From contig JAUNCU010000103.1 in NCBI GenBank assembly GCA_030526455.1, positions 1 through 7,743 of the forward strand: 7,743 bases of DNA, in the 5' to 3' direction. Position 1 is the first letter of the stretch. The number at the start of each line of letters is the position of its first letter. The notes under the pieces are model-generated. The model ran no database searches. It saw only the letters and a program-made list of their open reading frames with translations, and had not been told where the DNA came from. This document shows, piece by piece, positions 1 through 5,327 of this stretch. This DNA is from Bacteroidales bacterium (GTDB lineage Bacteria > Bacteroidota > Bacteroidia > Bacteroidales > Muribaculaceae). Both the position numbers and the translations under genes were made by a program.

Positions 1-992
1 AAATCTTTGCCATAGGAAGTGAGTTCGCGAATTAGTTCATAGTTATATTTGCAGTCGATGCGAAAGAATCTTCCTTCTGATAAATTCTTGTACACATCCC
101 TTAACTGTTTTTCGCTTTCTCCTCTAATAGGAGCCTGGGATTCGTGCATTGGCTTAGTTTCGAGATAATGCCTTTCGCTGTCGCTTACCCAAAAAATGAT
201 ACGAAGCGTTGGCATTTTCTCATCGAATGTGATGCCAATAATATCTTCAAATCGTTCTGAAATATCAGATGACGCTTCGGTGTATTTGTGCAAAGGCGAG
301 GGAGTGACTTTATCAATGCGCTCTAAGCCAAAAGTCAAAATCTTCATGTCGCTGTCGGCTCCCGCAATGAGAAACCATCTTCTATTATACTCCTTTAATA
401 AATAAGGGTGTACGATGATTTGTTTCTTCTGCTCTGGTGCGAAGAAGGTGTGATACTCTATTTCTACTACCTGTTTGTGGGCAATAGCAGTAAACAACTT
501 GGCAAATAGGCTGGTGTTTTCAAGAGGGTTTTTCGTGAATGAAATCACTGTCCGGTCGTCAGCAATATCATGATTCAAGCCAATTCGTAAACTTTCCAGT
601 GCTTCTAAGTTAGGCAGTCCCTCAAATTGCCCCAGCAGTGAAAGTGCTTCTTTTAATAGATGCTTCTCGTCGTTCGACATTTCCTTCTTGAAAATGCAAA
701 ATGACGGGTCTTTATATCTTAGGCACTTCTTCTTCGTTGTCTTTCCCGTATCGCTGTTGATGGCCAATTTCCATTCTCTTTCAATTTCTACCATGAAAGG
801 GCCTTCTTGCTCCAGATAGAAAATATCTTTTTCGATTGTGCGACGTCCTACGCCATCAGTATCAGGATATAACTCTGCCAATCGATAGTTCACCTCTTCG
901 GTCAAATCATCGAGTGAGTAATCGTGATACTGGTCGCTAAGAAGTTCGTCCAGCAGCATATAGCGAGTCATAGCATTTTTATTTGCAGGCAT
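1..992 (-). CDS. WYL-domain transcriptional regulator (C-terminus cut by window edge)
   Basis: I translated this frame by hand: 330 codons are open from ATG at 992 to the left edge, where the gene runs out of the window. Residues ~8-62 form a winged-helix-like DNA-binding region whose recognition helix probably lies around GRRTIEKDIFYLEQ (49-62). Residues ~170-240 are a WYL domain: VEIEYHTF (176-183), HPYLLKEYNRRWFLIAGADS (195-214; W206-F207 replaces the usual W-Y), then FGLERIDKV. Residues ~255 onward look like the WCX extension (TLRIIFWVS, then a helix and RIDCKYNYELIREL). WYL proteins are ligand- or nucleic-acid-sensing transcriptional regulators, often near anti-phage systems in bacteria. 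The gene lies 83 bp downstream of the methyltransferase on the same strand, with its own -7 box. It is more AT-rich than its neighbours: bases 1-60 hold 22 G+C against 33 in 4381-4440, which fits later acquisition. The family call is firm; the regulated target is unknown. Confidence 0.9.
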   Translation of the reverse strand, partial: MPANKNAMTRYMLLDELLSDQYHDYSLDDLTEEVNYRLAELYPDTDGVGRRTIEKDIFYLEQEGPFMVEIEREWKLAINSDTGKTTKKKCLRYKDPSFCIFKKEMSNDEKHLLKEALSLLGQFEGLPNLEALESLRIGLNHDIADDRTVISFTKNPLENTSLFAKLFTAIAHKQVVEIEYHTFFAPEQKKQIIVHPYLLKEYNRRWFLIAGADSDMKILTFGLERIDKVTPSPLHKYTEASSDISERFEDIIGITFDEKMPTLRIIFWVSDSERHYLETKPMHESQAPIRGESEKQLRDVYKNLSEGRFFRIDCKYNYELIRELTSYGKD

Positions 993-1007
993 AGTTAAAA
1001 TTTGTCG

Positions 1008-1015
1008 CAAAGTTA
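1008..1015 (-). promoter_or_regulatory. Bacteroidota -7 box of the WYL gene
   Basis: Read on the minus strand this is TAACTTTG, an exact match to TAnnTTTG, ending 15 bases before the WYL start codon, so the 5' leader would be only about 10 nt. No TTTG is found 19-21 bases upstream; that region is instead occupied by the palindrome at 1027-1067. The start at 992 fits this placement. Confidence 0.55.
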
Positions 1016-1026
1016 GTAGCCGCTTC

Positions 1027-1067
1027 CGCATCCTATGTTCGCATTTATAATTAAATCATAGGCTGCG
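1027..1067. promoter_or_regulatory. Nested palindrome upstream of the WYL gene (possible operator)
   Basis: The arms CGCA-T-CCTATG (1027-1037) and CATAGG-C-TGCG (1057-1067) pair with a single T/C mismatch. An inner perfect repeat ATTTA-TAAT-TAAAT lies at 1043-1056. It is in the short gap between the methyltransferase stop and the WYL -7 box, where the -33 element would be expected. On the minus strand no T-run follows the right-to-left stem, so it does not look like a terminator for the methyltransferase. An operator for the WYL protein or another dimeric regulator is the simplest inference. Confidence 0.4.
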
Positions 1068-1075
1068 CATTTGCT

Positions 1076-2500
1076 CTAGAATAGGCTTAGGGGTTGTTGT
1101 TGGATTTTTTCTTTTGCTTTTTGTAGGTAGAGTTCGTTGATGTCGATGCCTATGGCTCGGCGGTGTAGGTCGTAGGCTACTTTGCAGGCTGTGCCTAGGC
1201 CGCAGTAGGGGTCGAGCACGATGCCGCCATCGGGGCAGGTGGCGAGTATCACGAGGTGGCAGAGGCTTTCGGGGAACACGTTGTAGCGTTCCACTGGGCT
1301 TACTGCGGGTGCTATGTTCCACACGTCGCCGGGCATTGCGCCGTTTTTGTTGTAGAGCAGGAAGTAGTAGCCTTTCTCGTTGATCGACTTTGCCTTTTCC
1401 GATTTAGAGTCGAGCACTTGGCCAGGGAAAGAGCGTATGAACATGCGGAAGTCGGGTATTTCGCCGCTGTTCACCATGTCCACCACCTTGTCGAGTTCGG
1501 CGAGTGCGTTTTTCTTTTCCTCTTCGGAGAGCGCGGTCGAGCCCATCACATTTCGGCGATACTTCATGCCGGTGACGCCGCTTGAGGTTTTTCCTTCCTT
1601 GGCCTTCTTTTCGCTCACATTATTAAAATAGATGCGCAATTCTTCGTCGTCGTAGTAGAACTCGTCGCTCTTCACGAAGTGGAAGATGAATTCGTGGGTG
1701 TTTCGCAGGTGGTCGGCGCTGCTGTCGAAGGCGCTGTTTTGCTTGTCCCACACCACATCGTTACGCAGAATCCATCCTTGTTCGTCGATCATGCGCAGTG
1801 CGATGCGCCATGGCAGTGCCTTGAGCGCCTTGTTCTGGTAGGTGTCGCCCAGGTTGAGCCACAGCGACCCCGATGGCTTCAGCACGCGGTAGAGTTGGCC
1901 CATCACCGCCACGATATTTTCTATGAATTCGTCGATGTTGTCGATCGTGATGCTTTCGGCGCCATATCGACGGAGGTTCCAGTAGGGTGGGCTGGTGACG
2001 ATGCAGTCGATGCTGTCGTCTTCCACGCGGGTGAGCATCTGCAGCGCATCGCCGTTGTAATATTGAGGGAAAGGGCTGTTGCCCAGCAGTTTCACGATGT
2101 TCTGCTTCGCGGGGTCGATTGATGGAATGGTGATGCTGAATTTGGGCGCAGAGGGCTGAGGCGCCGCCACTGGTGCTGGTTCCACCGCAGGCGCGGGAGC
2201 AGCGGGAGCAGGCTCGGGAGCATCGCCCAGTTCGTGGCGCAGATACACGAGCGCCTTGTCGGCAAGTTTGTCGGTGCCGATTTCGTTGAGTGCCGCAAAA
2301 GCGAGCCACAGCGCCACGAGTTCTTCGGCGTCGCAGCCGAAAATCTTGGCAAGTTTCACGACGGTTTCTCGTTTGGGTCGTCGCTCGCCGTGCTCGAAAC
2401 GGCTATACATAGGGATATCCACGCCAATTTTCTTGGCGATTTCTTTCTGCTTGAGCCCGCTTTGGGCACGCAGTTGGCGTAGTCGTTCAGGAAAAAGCAT
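1076..2500 (-). CDS. DNA methyltransferase (beta-class, N4/N6 amino-methyl) fused to an N-terminal XRE helix-turn-helix
   Basis: 474 aa, using ATG at 2500; an in-frame TTG three codons upstream is less likely because it falls inside the operator. Residues ~5-62 are an XRE/Cro-type HTH (LKQKEIAKKIGV, then YSRFEHGERRPKRETVVKLA). Residues ~93-120 are an Ala/Pro-rich flexible linker. Residues ~140-470 are an amino-methyltransferase domain in beta-class order: catalytic motif IV TSPPYW (169-174), RVLKPSGSLWLNLGDTY (205-221), a variable presumed target-recognition region (~285-385), PGDVW (390-394), then the AdoMet-binding motif DPYCGLGT (430-437) and GIDINELYL (451-459). It would transfer methyl from S-adenosylmethionine to a base amino group in a specific DNA site. 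SPPY in place of DPPY is typical of N4-cytosine enzymes, so m4C is the better guess. No nuclease gene is visible beside it. The HTH, together with the palindrome over its start, suggests it represses its own gene. Confidence 0.92.
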   Translation of the reverse strand: MLFPERLRQLRAQSGLKQKEIAKKIGVDIPMYSRFEHGERRPKRETVVKLAKIFGCDAEELVALWLAFAALNEIGTDKLADKALVYLRHELGDAPEPAPAAPAPAVEPAPVAAPQPSAPKFSITIPSIDPAKQNIVKLLGNSPFPQYYNGDALQMLTRVEDDSIDCIVTSPPYWNLRRYGAESITIDNIDEFIENIVAVMGQLYRVLKPSGSLWLNLGDTYQNKALKALPWRIALRMIDEQGWILRNDVVWDKQNSAFDSSADHLRNTHEFIFHFVKSDEFYYDDEELRIYFNNVSEKKAKEGKTSSGVTGMKYRRNVMGSTALSEEEKKNALAELDKVVDMVNSGEIPDFRMFIRSFPGQVLDSKSEKAKSINEKGYYFLLYNKNGAMPGDVWNIAPAVSPVERYNVFPESLCHLVILATCPDGGIVLDPYCGLGTACKVAYDLHRRAIGIDINELYLQKAKEKIQQQPLSLF

Positions 2501-2540
2501 AATGCGCAAATTTGTTGAATTTAGACAAATTTACGCATTA
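2500..2540. promoter_or_regulatory. Operator-like inverted repeat over the methyltransferase start
   Basis: Left arm taatgcgcaaatttgt (2500-2515) and right arm acaaatttacgcatta (2525-2540) are inverted copies matching at 15 of 16 positions around a 9-base spacer. The repeat begins at the A of the start codon and includes the proposed -7 box. A third half-site, acaaattt, lies at 2564-2571, and a degenerate one (aatttgc) at 2549-2555. This is the layout expected for an autorepressing dimeric HTH protein. The link to the fused HTH is inference. Confidence 0.7.
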
Positions 2541-2556
2541 TTATCTGAATTTGCAA
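2526..2556 (-). promoter_or_regulatory. Promoter of the HTH-methyltransferase gene
   Basis: On the minus strand TTGC (2553-2556), 19 bases, then TAAATTTG (2526-2533) fits the Bacteroidota -33/-7 pattern with one mismatch in the -33 element. The -7 box is inside the right arm of the inverted repeat at 2500-2540. Transcription would start near 2519, giving a leader of about 20 nt, so a protein bound to the palindrome would block the polymerase. Confidence 0.6.
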
Positions 2557-2571
2557 GAGTATGACAAATTT

Positions 2572-3039
2572 TTAGTCTTGATCGGTTTCGCGATAGCGGC
2601 GATGGCGGTGGTGGTGAAAGTGTGTCACCGTGCTCAATAGTGCCTTACGTGTGCCGGGAATTACCCAGAAGTGCATGATGTGGAAACCGATGATGGCCCC
2701 CACGGCATTGCTCACGCAGTCGAGCAATTAAAATTCGCGATTGTTGGTGAGAATAAGTTGTGCCACTTCCATGAGCAGGCCCAGCACGGCAGCCGAGCAG
2801 GTGATGGCGAGTTCGGCGTTGAGGGTAGTGTGATGAGGGAGTTTGAATTTCGCGTAATCAAAAAGGTATACGGTGGTGCAGGCAAGGTACATCACCACGT
2901 GTGCCACCTTGTCGAAGCCTGGGAAGAGCGAAACTGAGTTCACATTAAGAGGGTTGGTAGCCAATGAACAATAGGCCACCATCAGAGTGATTATGATGGA
3001 GCATACACCAAAGGGTATGTTGACAATGAACTTTTTCAC
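2572..3039 (-). pseudogene. VanZ-like membrane protein with an in-frame TAA at codon 104
   Basis: From ATG at 3039 the frame gives 103 residues, TAA at 2730-2728, then 51 more residues in the same frame to a second TAA at 2574-2572. Both parts together form one VanZ-like protein of normal size (about 155 aa): a first membrane helix (~8-27), PGFDKVAHVVMY (40-51, the family's DK-x-x-H region), a helix ending GLLMEVAQ, then NNREF-stop-LLDCVSNAVGAIIG. In VanZ-like proteins the segment after the stop carries the conserved D and N and the last helix. Spacing across the stop is intact, so a single substitution (for example TCA or GAA to TAA) explains it. The tail is His/Arg-rich (HFHHHRHRRYRE). VanZ-like proteins are small integral membrane proteins; the founding member is linked to teicoplanin resistance, but most have no known role. 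A sequencing error or stop readthrough remains possible. Confidence 0.8.
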
Positions 3040-3099
3040 GAATGTGTTTTTTTGTAACCGTTTATAAAAGTTTCAAATAAGAGCGGGTATTTCAGCGAG

Positions 3100-3131
3100 C
3101 AAAATTATATGTTTTTTTACTGATTCACAAA
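3100..3131 (-). promoter_or_regulatory. Promoter of the VanZ-like gene
   Basis: Read on the minus strand, TTTG (3128-3131), 20 bases, then TAATTTTG (3100-3107) matches the Bacteroidota consensus exactly. The start would be near 3093, leaving a leader of roughly 54 nt before ATG at 3039. A second TAAATTTG box (3128-3135, minus strand) overlaps the -33 element and may be an alternative. Confidence 0.65.
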
Positions 3132-3279
3132 TTTATGAGCACTTTTTTTCACGCTGTATAAATATTTCCTACACTTTTAAAAACACCATTCCATAGTGCC
3201 TTAATCTGAAGGAGTGGCCGTGCAGTTTCGGTTTTTCAGATATTTGGTGCCGCTATTTAATGAAAAAGTGCTAAATTTG
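3128..3279. repeat. Long-range imperfect inverted repeat carrying two outward-facing -7 boxes
   Basis: The right copy (3261-3279) reads tgaaaaagtgctaaatttg. The left copy (3128-3151), read on the minus strand, is TGAAAAAAAGTGCT, then CA, then TAAATTTG. The two differ by two extra A bases and a 3-base insertion before the -7 box. The copies are about 110 bp apart and point away from each other, each ending in TAAATTTG. This may be a shared regulator site or simply two copies of one promoter type. Confidence 0.5.
3272..3279 (+). promoter_or_regulatory. -7 box for the membrane protein / transporter operon
   Basis: TAAATTTG matches the Bacteroidota -7 consensus exactly and is followed by C, as is common. 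The nearest upstream TTTG (3243-3246) is 25 bases away, longer than the usual 19-21, so the -33 half is weak or regulator-assisted. A start near 3286 leaves about 90 nt of leader. No other promoter is evident before the first transporter at 3799, so this box probably serves both genes. Confidence 0.5.
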
Positions 3280-3299
3280 CATTTTATATTAGGAATGTT

Positions 3300-3361
3300 A
3301 ATTGCAAGTCATTTGGCTGAGGCCTTTTTTGCAGCGCCTTGTGCTTGTGGCAAATGCAATT
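3300..3361 (+). promoter_or_regulatory. Potentially structured 5' leader
   Basis: Perfect arms aattgca (3300-3306) and tgcaatt (3355-3361) enclose smaller pairings: aggc/gcct (3320-3323 with 3336-3339), and a competing catttg/caaatg pair (3310-3315 with 3351-3356). A short ggc-tgag-gcc hairpin followed by six T (3325-3330) resembles a weak terminator. Alternative foldings ahead of a transporter operon could allow attenuation, but no known riboswitch is recognised. Confidence 0.25.
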
Positions 3362-3376
3362 GAAATATAACCGACG

Positions 3377-3754
3377 ATGGGAAAATTGACCGATTTCTTT
3401 ACGATGACGCGCCGTGAGCGCGTGGGTGCTCTGGTGGCGCTGATCGTGCTGGCGCTATCGATAGCGGTGTCCTACGCCTGGCGCCATTTCGGCCAAAGCC
3501 AGCCTGCCGAGCATGTGCCCAGCGCCCAGCAGATGAACCGCATTCTCGACAGCGTCGAAAACCGCGCCCTCAAGGATACGGCCGACACCGCAGTGCACAA
3601 GGCTTCCTCGCGAAAGCGCCATGGCGCGAAAAAGGAGCAGCAGCGACACGATGAAAAGCGGCAGCGCAAAGATCAGCAGCCACACCGCTCCGCACCGCCG
3701 GCCAGCGAAAAGCCCCGAAAGGAGCGCTACATGGATGAGATTCCATCATTCTAA
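3377..3754 (+). CDS. Small single-pass membrane protein, function unknown
   Basis: 125 aa. A short polar N-terminus (MGKLTDFFTMTRRERVG) leads into one clear membrane helix at ~18-36 (LVALIVLALSIAVSYAW). The rest is hydrophilic, probably unstructured, and rich in Lys, Arg, Gln and His (~75-118), ending RYMDEIPSF. From memory, the N-terminus (aromatic, basic 'RRER.G', then the helix) resembles the start of Bacteroidota ComEA-like helix-hairpin-helix proteins, but no helix-hairpin-helix repeat is present here, so that link is weak. It sits 44 bp upstream of the first transporter on the same strand with no evident promoter between, so the two are probably co-transcribed. An accessory role to the transporter is possible but not shown. 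The coding frame is convincing: it is GC-rich like its neighbours and has a promoter upstream. Confidence 0.75.
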   Translation: MGKLTDFFTMTRRERVGALVALIVLALSIAVSYAWRHFGQSQPAEHVPSAQQMNRILDSVENRALKDTADTAVHKASSRKRHGAKKEQQRHDEKRQRKDQQPHRSAPPASEKPRKERYMDEIPSF

Positions 3755-3798
3755 TCACACGCAACGAAACTGAACAATTGAAATAACGACTAAATGAT

Positions 3799-5157
3799 AT
3801 GAGCGAAAGAGCACAATTTGTAACACGATTAGGAGCCATTGCCGCCACTGTGGGTTCGGCAGTGGGCTTGGGCAATATATGGCGATTCCCCTACGAAGCC
3901 GGCGTGAACGGCGGTGGCGCATTCCTGTTGATCTACATAGGATGCGTGTTTCTGGTGGGCATTCCCGTGATAGTTTCGGAGTTTGTGATAGGCCGAGGCA
4001 CTCACAAGAATGTGGCAGGCGCCCTCAAGCAACTTGCTCCAGGCACCAAGTGGCACTGGGTGTCGTATATGGGCATAGCGGCCTCGCTCATGATATTGAG
4101 TTTCTATAGCGTGGTGTGTGGCTGGATTGTGGAATATCTGTTCCAAGCCATCACGGGCAACCTCAGCGGCCATTCAGCGGGAGAGTATTCTGCCATGTTT
4201 GGCGGCTTCGTGAGCCACCCGTGGCGTCCTGTGCTGTGGACGGTGCTCTTCCTGTGCATCAACTTCTGGGTGCTGCGTCGCGGCATTAAGCGCGGCATTG
4301 AAAAGGTGTCGAATTTCATGATGCCTATCCTGTTCCTCATCCTGCTTGTCTTTATCGTCTACGCCCTCACCCTCCCTGGCGCTGCCGACGGCTTGAAATT
4401 CCTCTTCCTGCCCGACTTCTCACAGATTTCGCCCAAAGTGGCCATCGGCGCCATGGGACAGGCATTCTTCTCGCTGAGCATAGGCCTCTCGTGCATCCTC
4501 ACCTATGCGTCCTACTTCAAGGACAGCGATCCGCTGATGCGCAATGCCACCGTGGTGGCCGTGCTCGACACCCTCGTGGCGCTCCTTTCGGGCATCATGA
4601 TATTCCCGGTGGTGTTCTCCTTCGGCATGCAGCCCGAGGCGGGTCCGAAACTGGTGTTTGAAATCCTGCCCAACATCTTCCAGCAGTTGCCCGGCGGCTA
4701 CTTCTGGTCGGTATTGTTCTTCTTGCTGCTCTTCTTCGCCTCCATCACCAGCACCATCTCCATGAGCGAAATCTCCATCTCATTCTTTATGGAAGAGCAC
4801 AAGATGAGCCGCAAGAAAGCCACCTCTGTAAATACGGGCATAGCGCTGGTGTTTGGCAGTCTGTGCGCCTTGTCGTTTGGCGTGCTGAGCGATTTCACCA
4901 TCTTCGGCAAAACCCTCTTCGACCTTTTCGACTACGCCTCGAGCAACATCATGCTCCCGCTGGGCGGCATCTTCTTCGCGTGGTTTGTGGGCTGGTATGT
5001 CGACAAGCGCTTCTTGGACGACCAGTTGACCAACTTCGGCACCTCCACCGTGTCGGTGTGGCGCAAGCCCCTTATGTTCTGCATCCGCTACTTCGCGCCA
5101 TCGGTCATCATCATCATTTTCCTCTACGGCTTAGGCCTATTCGACGCTCTGCTCTAA
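3799..5157 (+). CDS. Sodium:neurotransmitter symporter family transporter (NSS, LeuT fold), copy 1
   Basis: 452 aa, close to the usual size of the short 11-helix bacterial NSS branch (Tyt1/MhsT-like, no twelfth helix). It would import an amino acid or related amine across the inner membrane, driven by Na+. Helix 1 holds the signature GSAVGLGNIWRFPYEAG (19-35), with A21 and N26 matching LeuT Na1 ligands A22 and N27, and R29 the gate arginine. TM3 keeps Y103 (LeuT Y108), TM6 F224-S225-L226-S227, and TM8 A314-S315-I316-T317-S318 (LeuT A351, T354, S355 at Na2). D378 matches gate residue D404. D257 sits where LeuT has N286; an acid there is linked to chloride independence in Tyt1. Odd: the near-invariant glutamate of 'EAGENGGG' is Val36. 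Substrate cannot be read from sequence. Residue matches rest on my recall of LeuT. Confidence 0.95.
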   Translation: MSERAQFVTRLGAIAATVGSAVGLGNIWRFPYEAGVNGGGAFLLIYIGCVFLVGIPVIVSEFVIGRGTHKNVAGALKQLAPGTKWHWVSYMGIAASLMILSFYSVVCGWIVEYLFQAITGNLSGHSAGEYSAMFGGFVSHPWRPVLWTVLFLCINFWVLRRGIKRGIEKVSNFMMPILFLILLVFIVYALTLPGAADGLKFLFLPDFSQISPKVAIGAMGQAFFSLSIGLSCILTYASYFKDSDPLMRNATVVAVLDTLVALLSGIMIFPVVFSFGMQPEAGPKLVFEILPNIFQQLPGGYFWSVLFFLLLFFASITSTISMSEISISFFMEEHKMSRKKATSVNTGIALVFGSLCALSFGVLSDFTIFGKTLFDLFDYASSNIMLPLGGIFFAWFVGWYVDKRFLDDQLTNFGTSTVSVWRKPLMFCIRYFAPSVIIIIFLYGLGLFDALL

Positions 5158-5205
5158 GAATAATCACTAAATAAGGTTAAAAACTTACTGCTTTTTCACT
5201 GGATG

Positions 5206-5237
5206 TTTGCAAAAACAATGAATTGTTAGTAATTTTG
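5206..5237 (+). promoter_or_regulatory. Promoter of the second NSS transporter
   Basis: TTTG (5206-5209), 20 bases, then TAATTTTG (5230-5237) matches the Bacteroidota consensus in both boxes and spacing. It lies between the two transporter genes, so copy 2 can be transcribed independently of copy 1. I see no terminator after copy 1, so readthrough from the upstream operon is also possible. The start would be near 5244, giving a leader of about 84 nt. Confidence 0.7.
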
Positions 5238-5281
5238 CAGAGAAATCATTTGAATTAGTATTGGTTTTAGACTAAATGGTT

Positions 5282-5297
5282 GCGAATTGTTATTCGC
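5282..5297 (+). promoter_or_regulatory. Leader hairpin upstream of transporter copy 2
   Basis: gcgaat-tgtt-attcgc is a perfect 6-bp stem with a 4-base loop, extendable by one T-G pair, inside the predicted 5' leader and 30 bases before the start codon. It is not followed directly by a T-run, although a pyrimidine stretch (5315-5326) precedes the ATG. It could influence translation initiation; function is unproven. Confidence 0.35.
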
Positions 5298-5327
5298 GCA
5301 CTTGACACAGATTATTCTCTTTTTTTG

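Larger units (their letters stand above)
3040..3376. other. Divergent intergenic region between the VanZ-like gene and the membrane protein gene
   Basis: This 337-bp AT-rich stretch separates the leftward and rightward transcription units. It holds the VanZ promoter (3100-3131), a rightward -7 box (3272-3279), the long-range inverted repeat linking 3128-3151 with 3261-3279, and a potentially structured leader (3300-3361). I see no credible small coding frame, tRNA or terminator in it. The part at 3152-3260 shows nothing I can name. Confidence 0.6.

Noticed and set aside
1027..1067. Intrinsic terminator for the methyltransferase
   Set aside because: The stem has an AT-rich loop and no T-run follows it in the direction of transcription.
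1679..2122. Plus-strand 147-codon frame inside the methyltransferase
   Set aside because: Opposite strand of the catalytic region, no promoter and no recognisable domain.
2501..2509. TTG start extending the methyltransferase by three residues
   Set aside because: ATG at 2500 is adjacent, and the HTH needs no extra residues.
2671..2937. Plus-strand 88-codon frame over the VanZ-like gene
   Set aside because: Antisense to a recognisable membrane protein; its existence does not explain the in-frame TAA.
3316..3330. Intrinsic terminator in the leader of the membrane protein operon
   Set aside because: The stem is only 3 bp before the T-run; too weak to call alone, kept only as part of a possible structured leader.
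5280..5327. TTG start extending transporter copy 2 by 16 residues
   Set aside because: The extension has no counterpart in copy 1 and covers the leader hairpin; ATG 5328 aligns exactly with copy 1.
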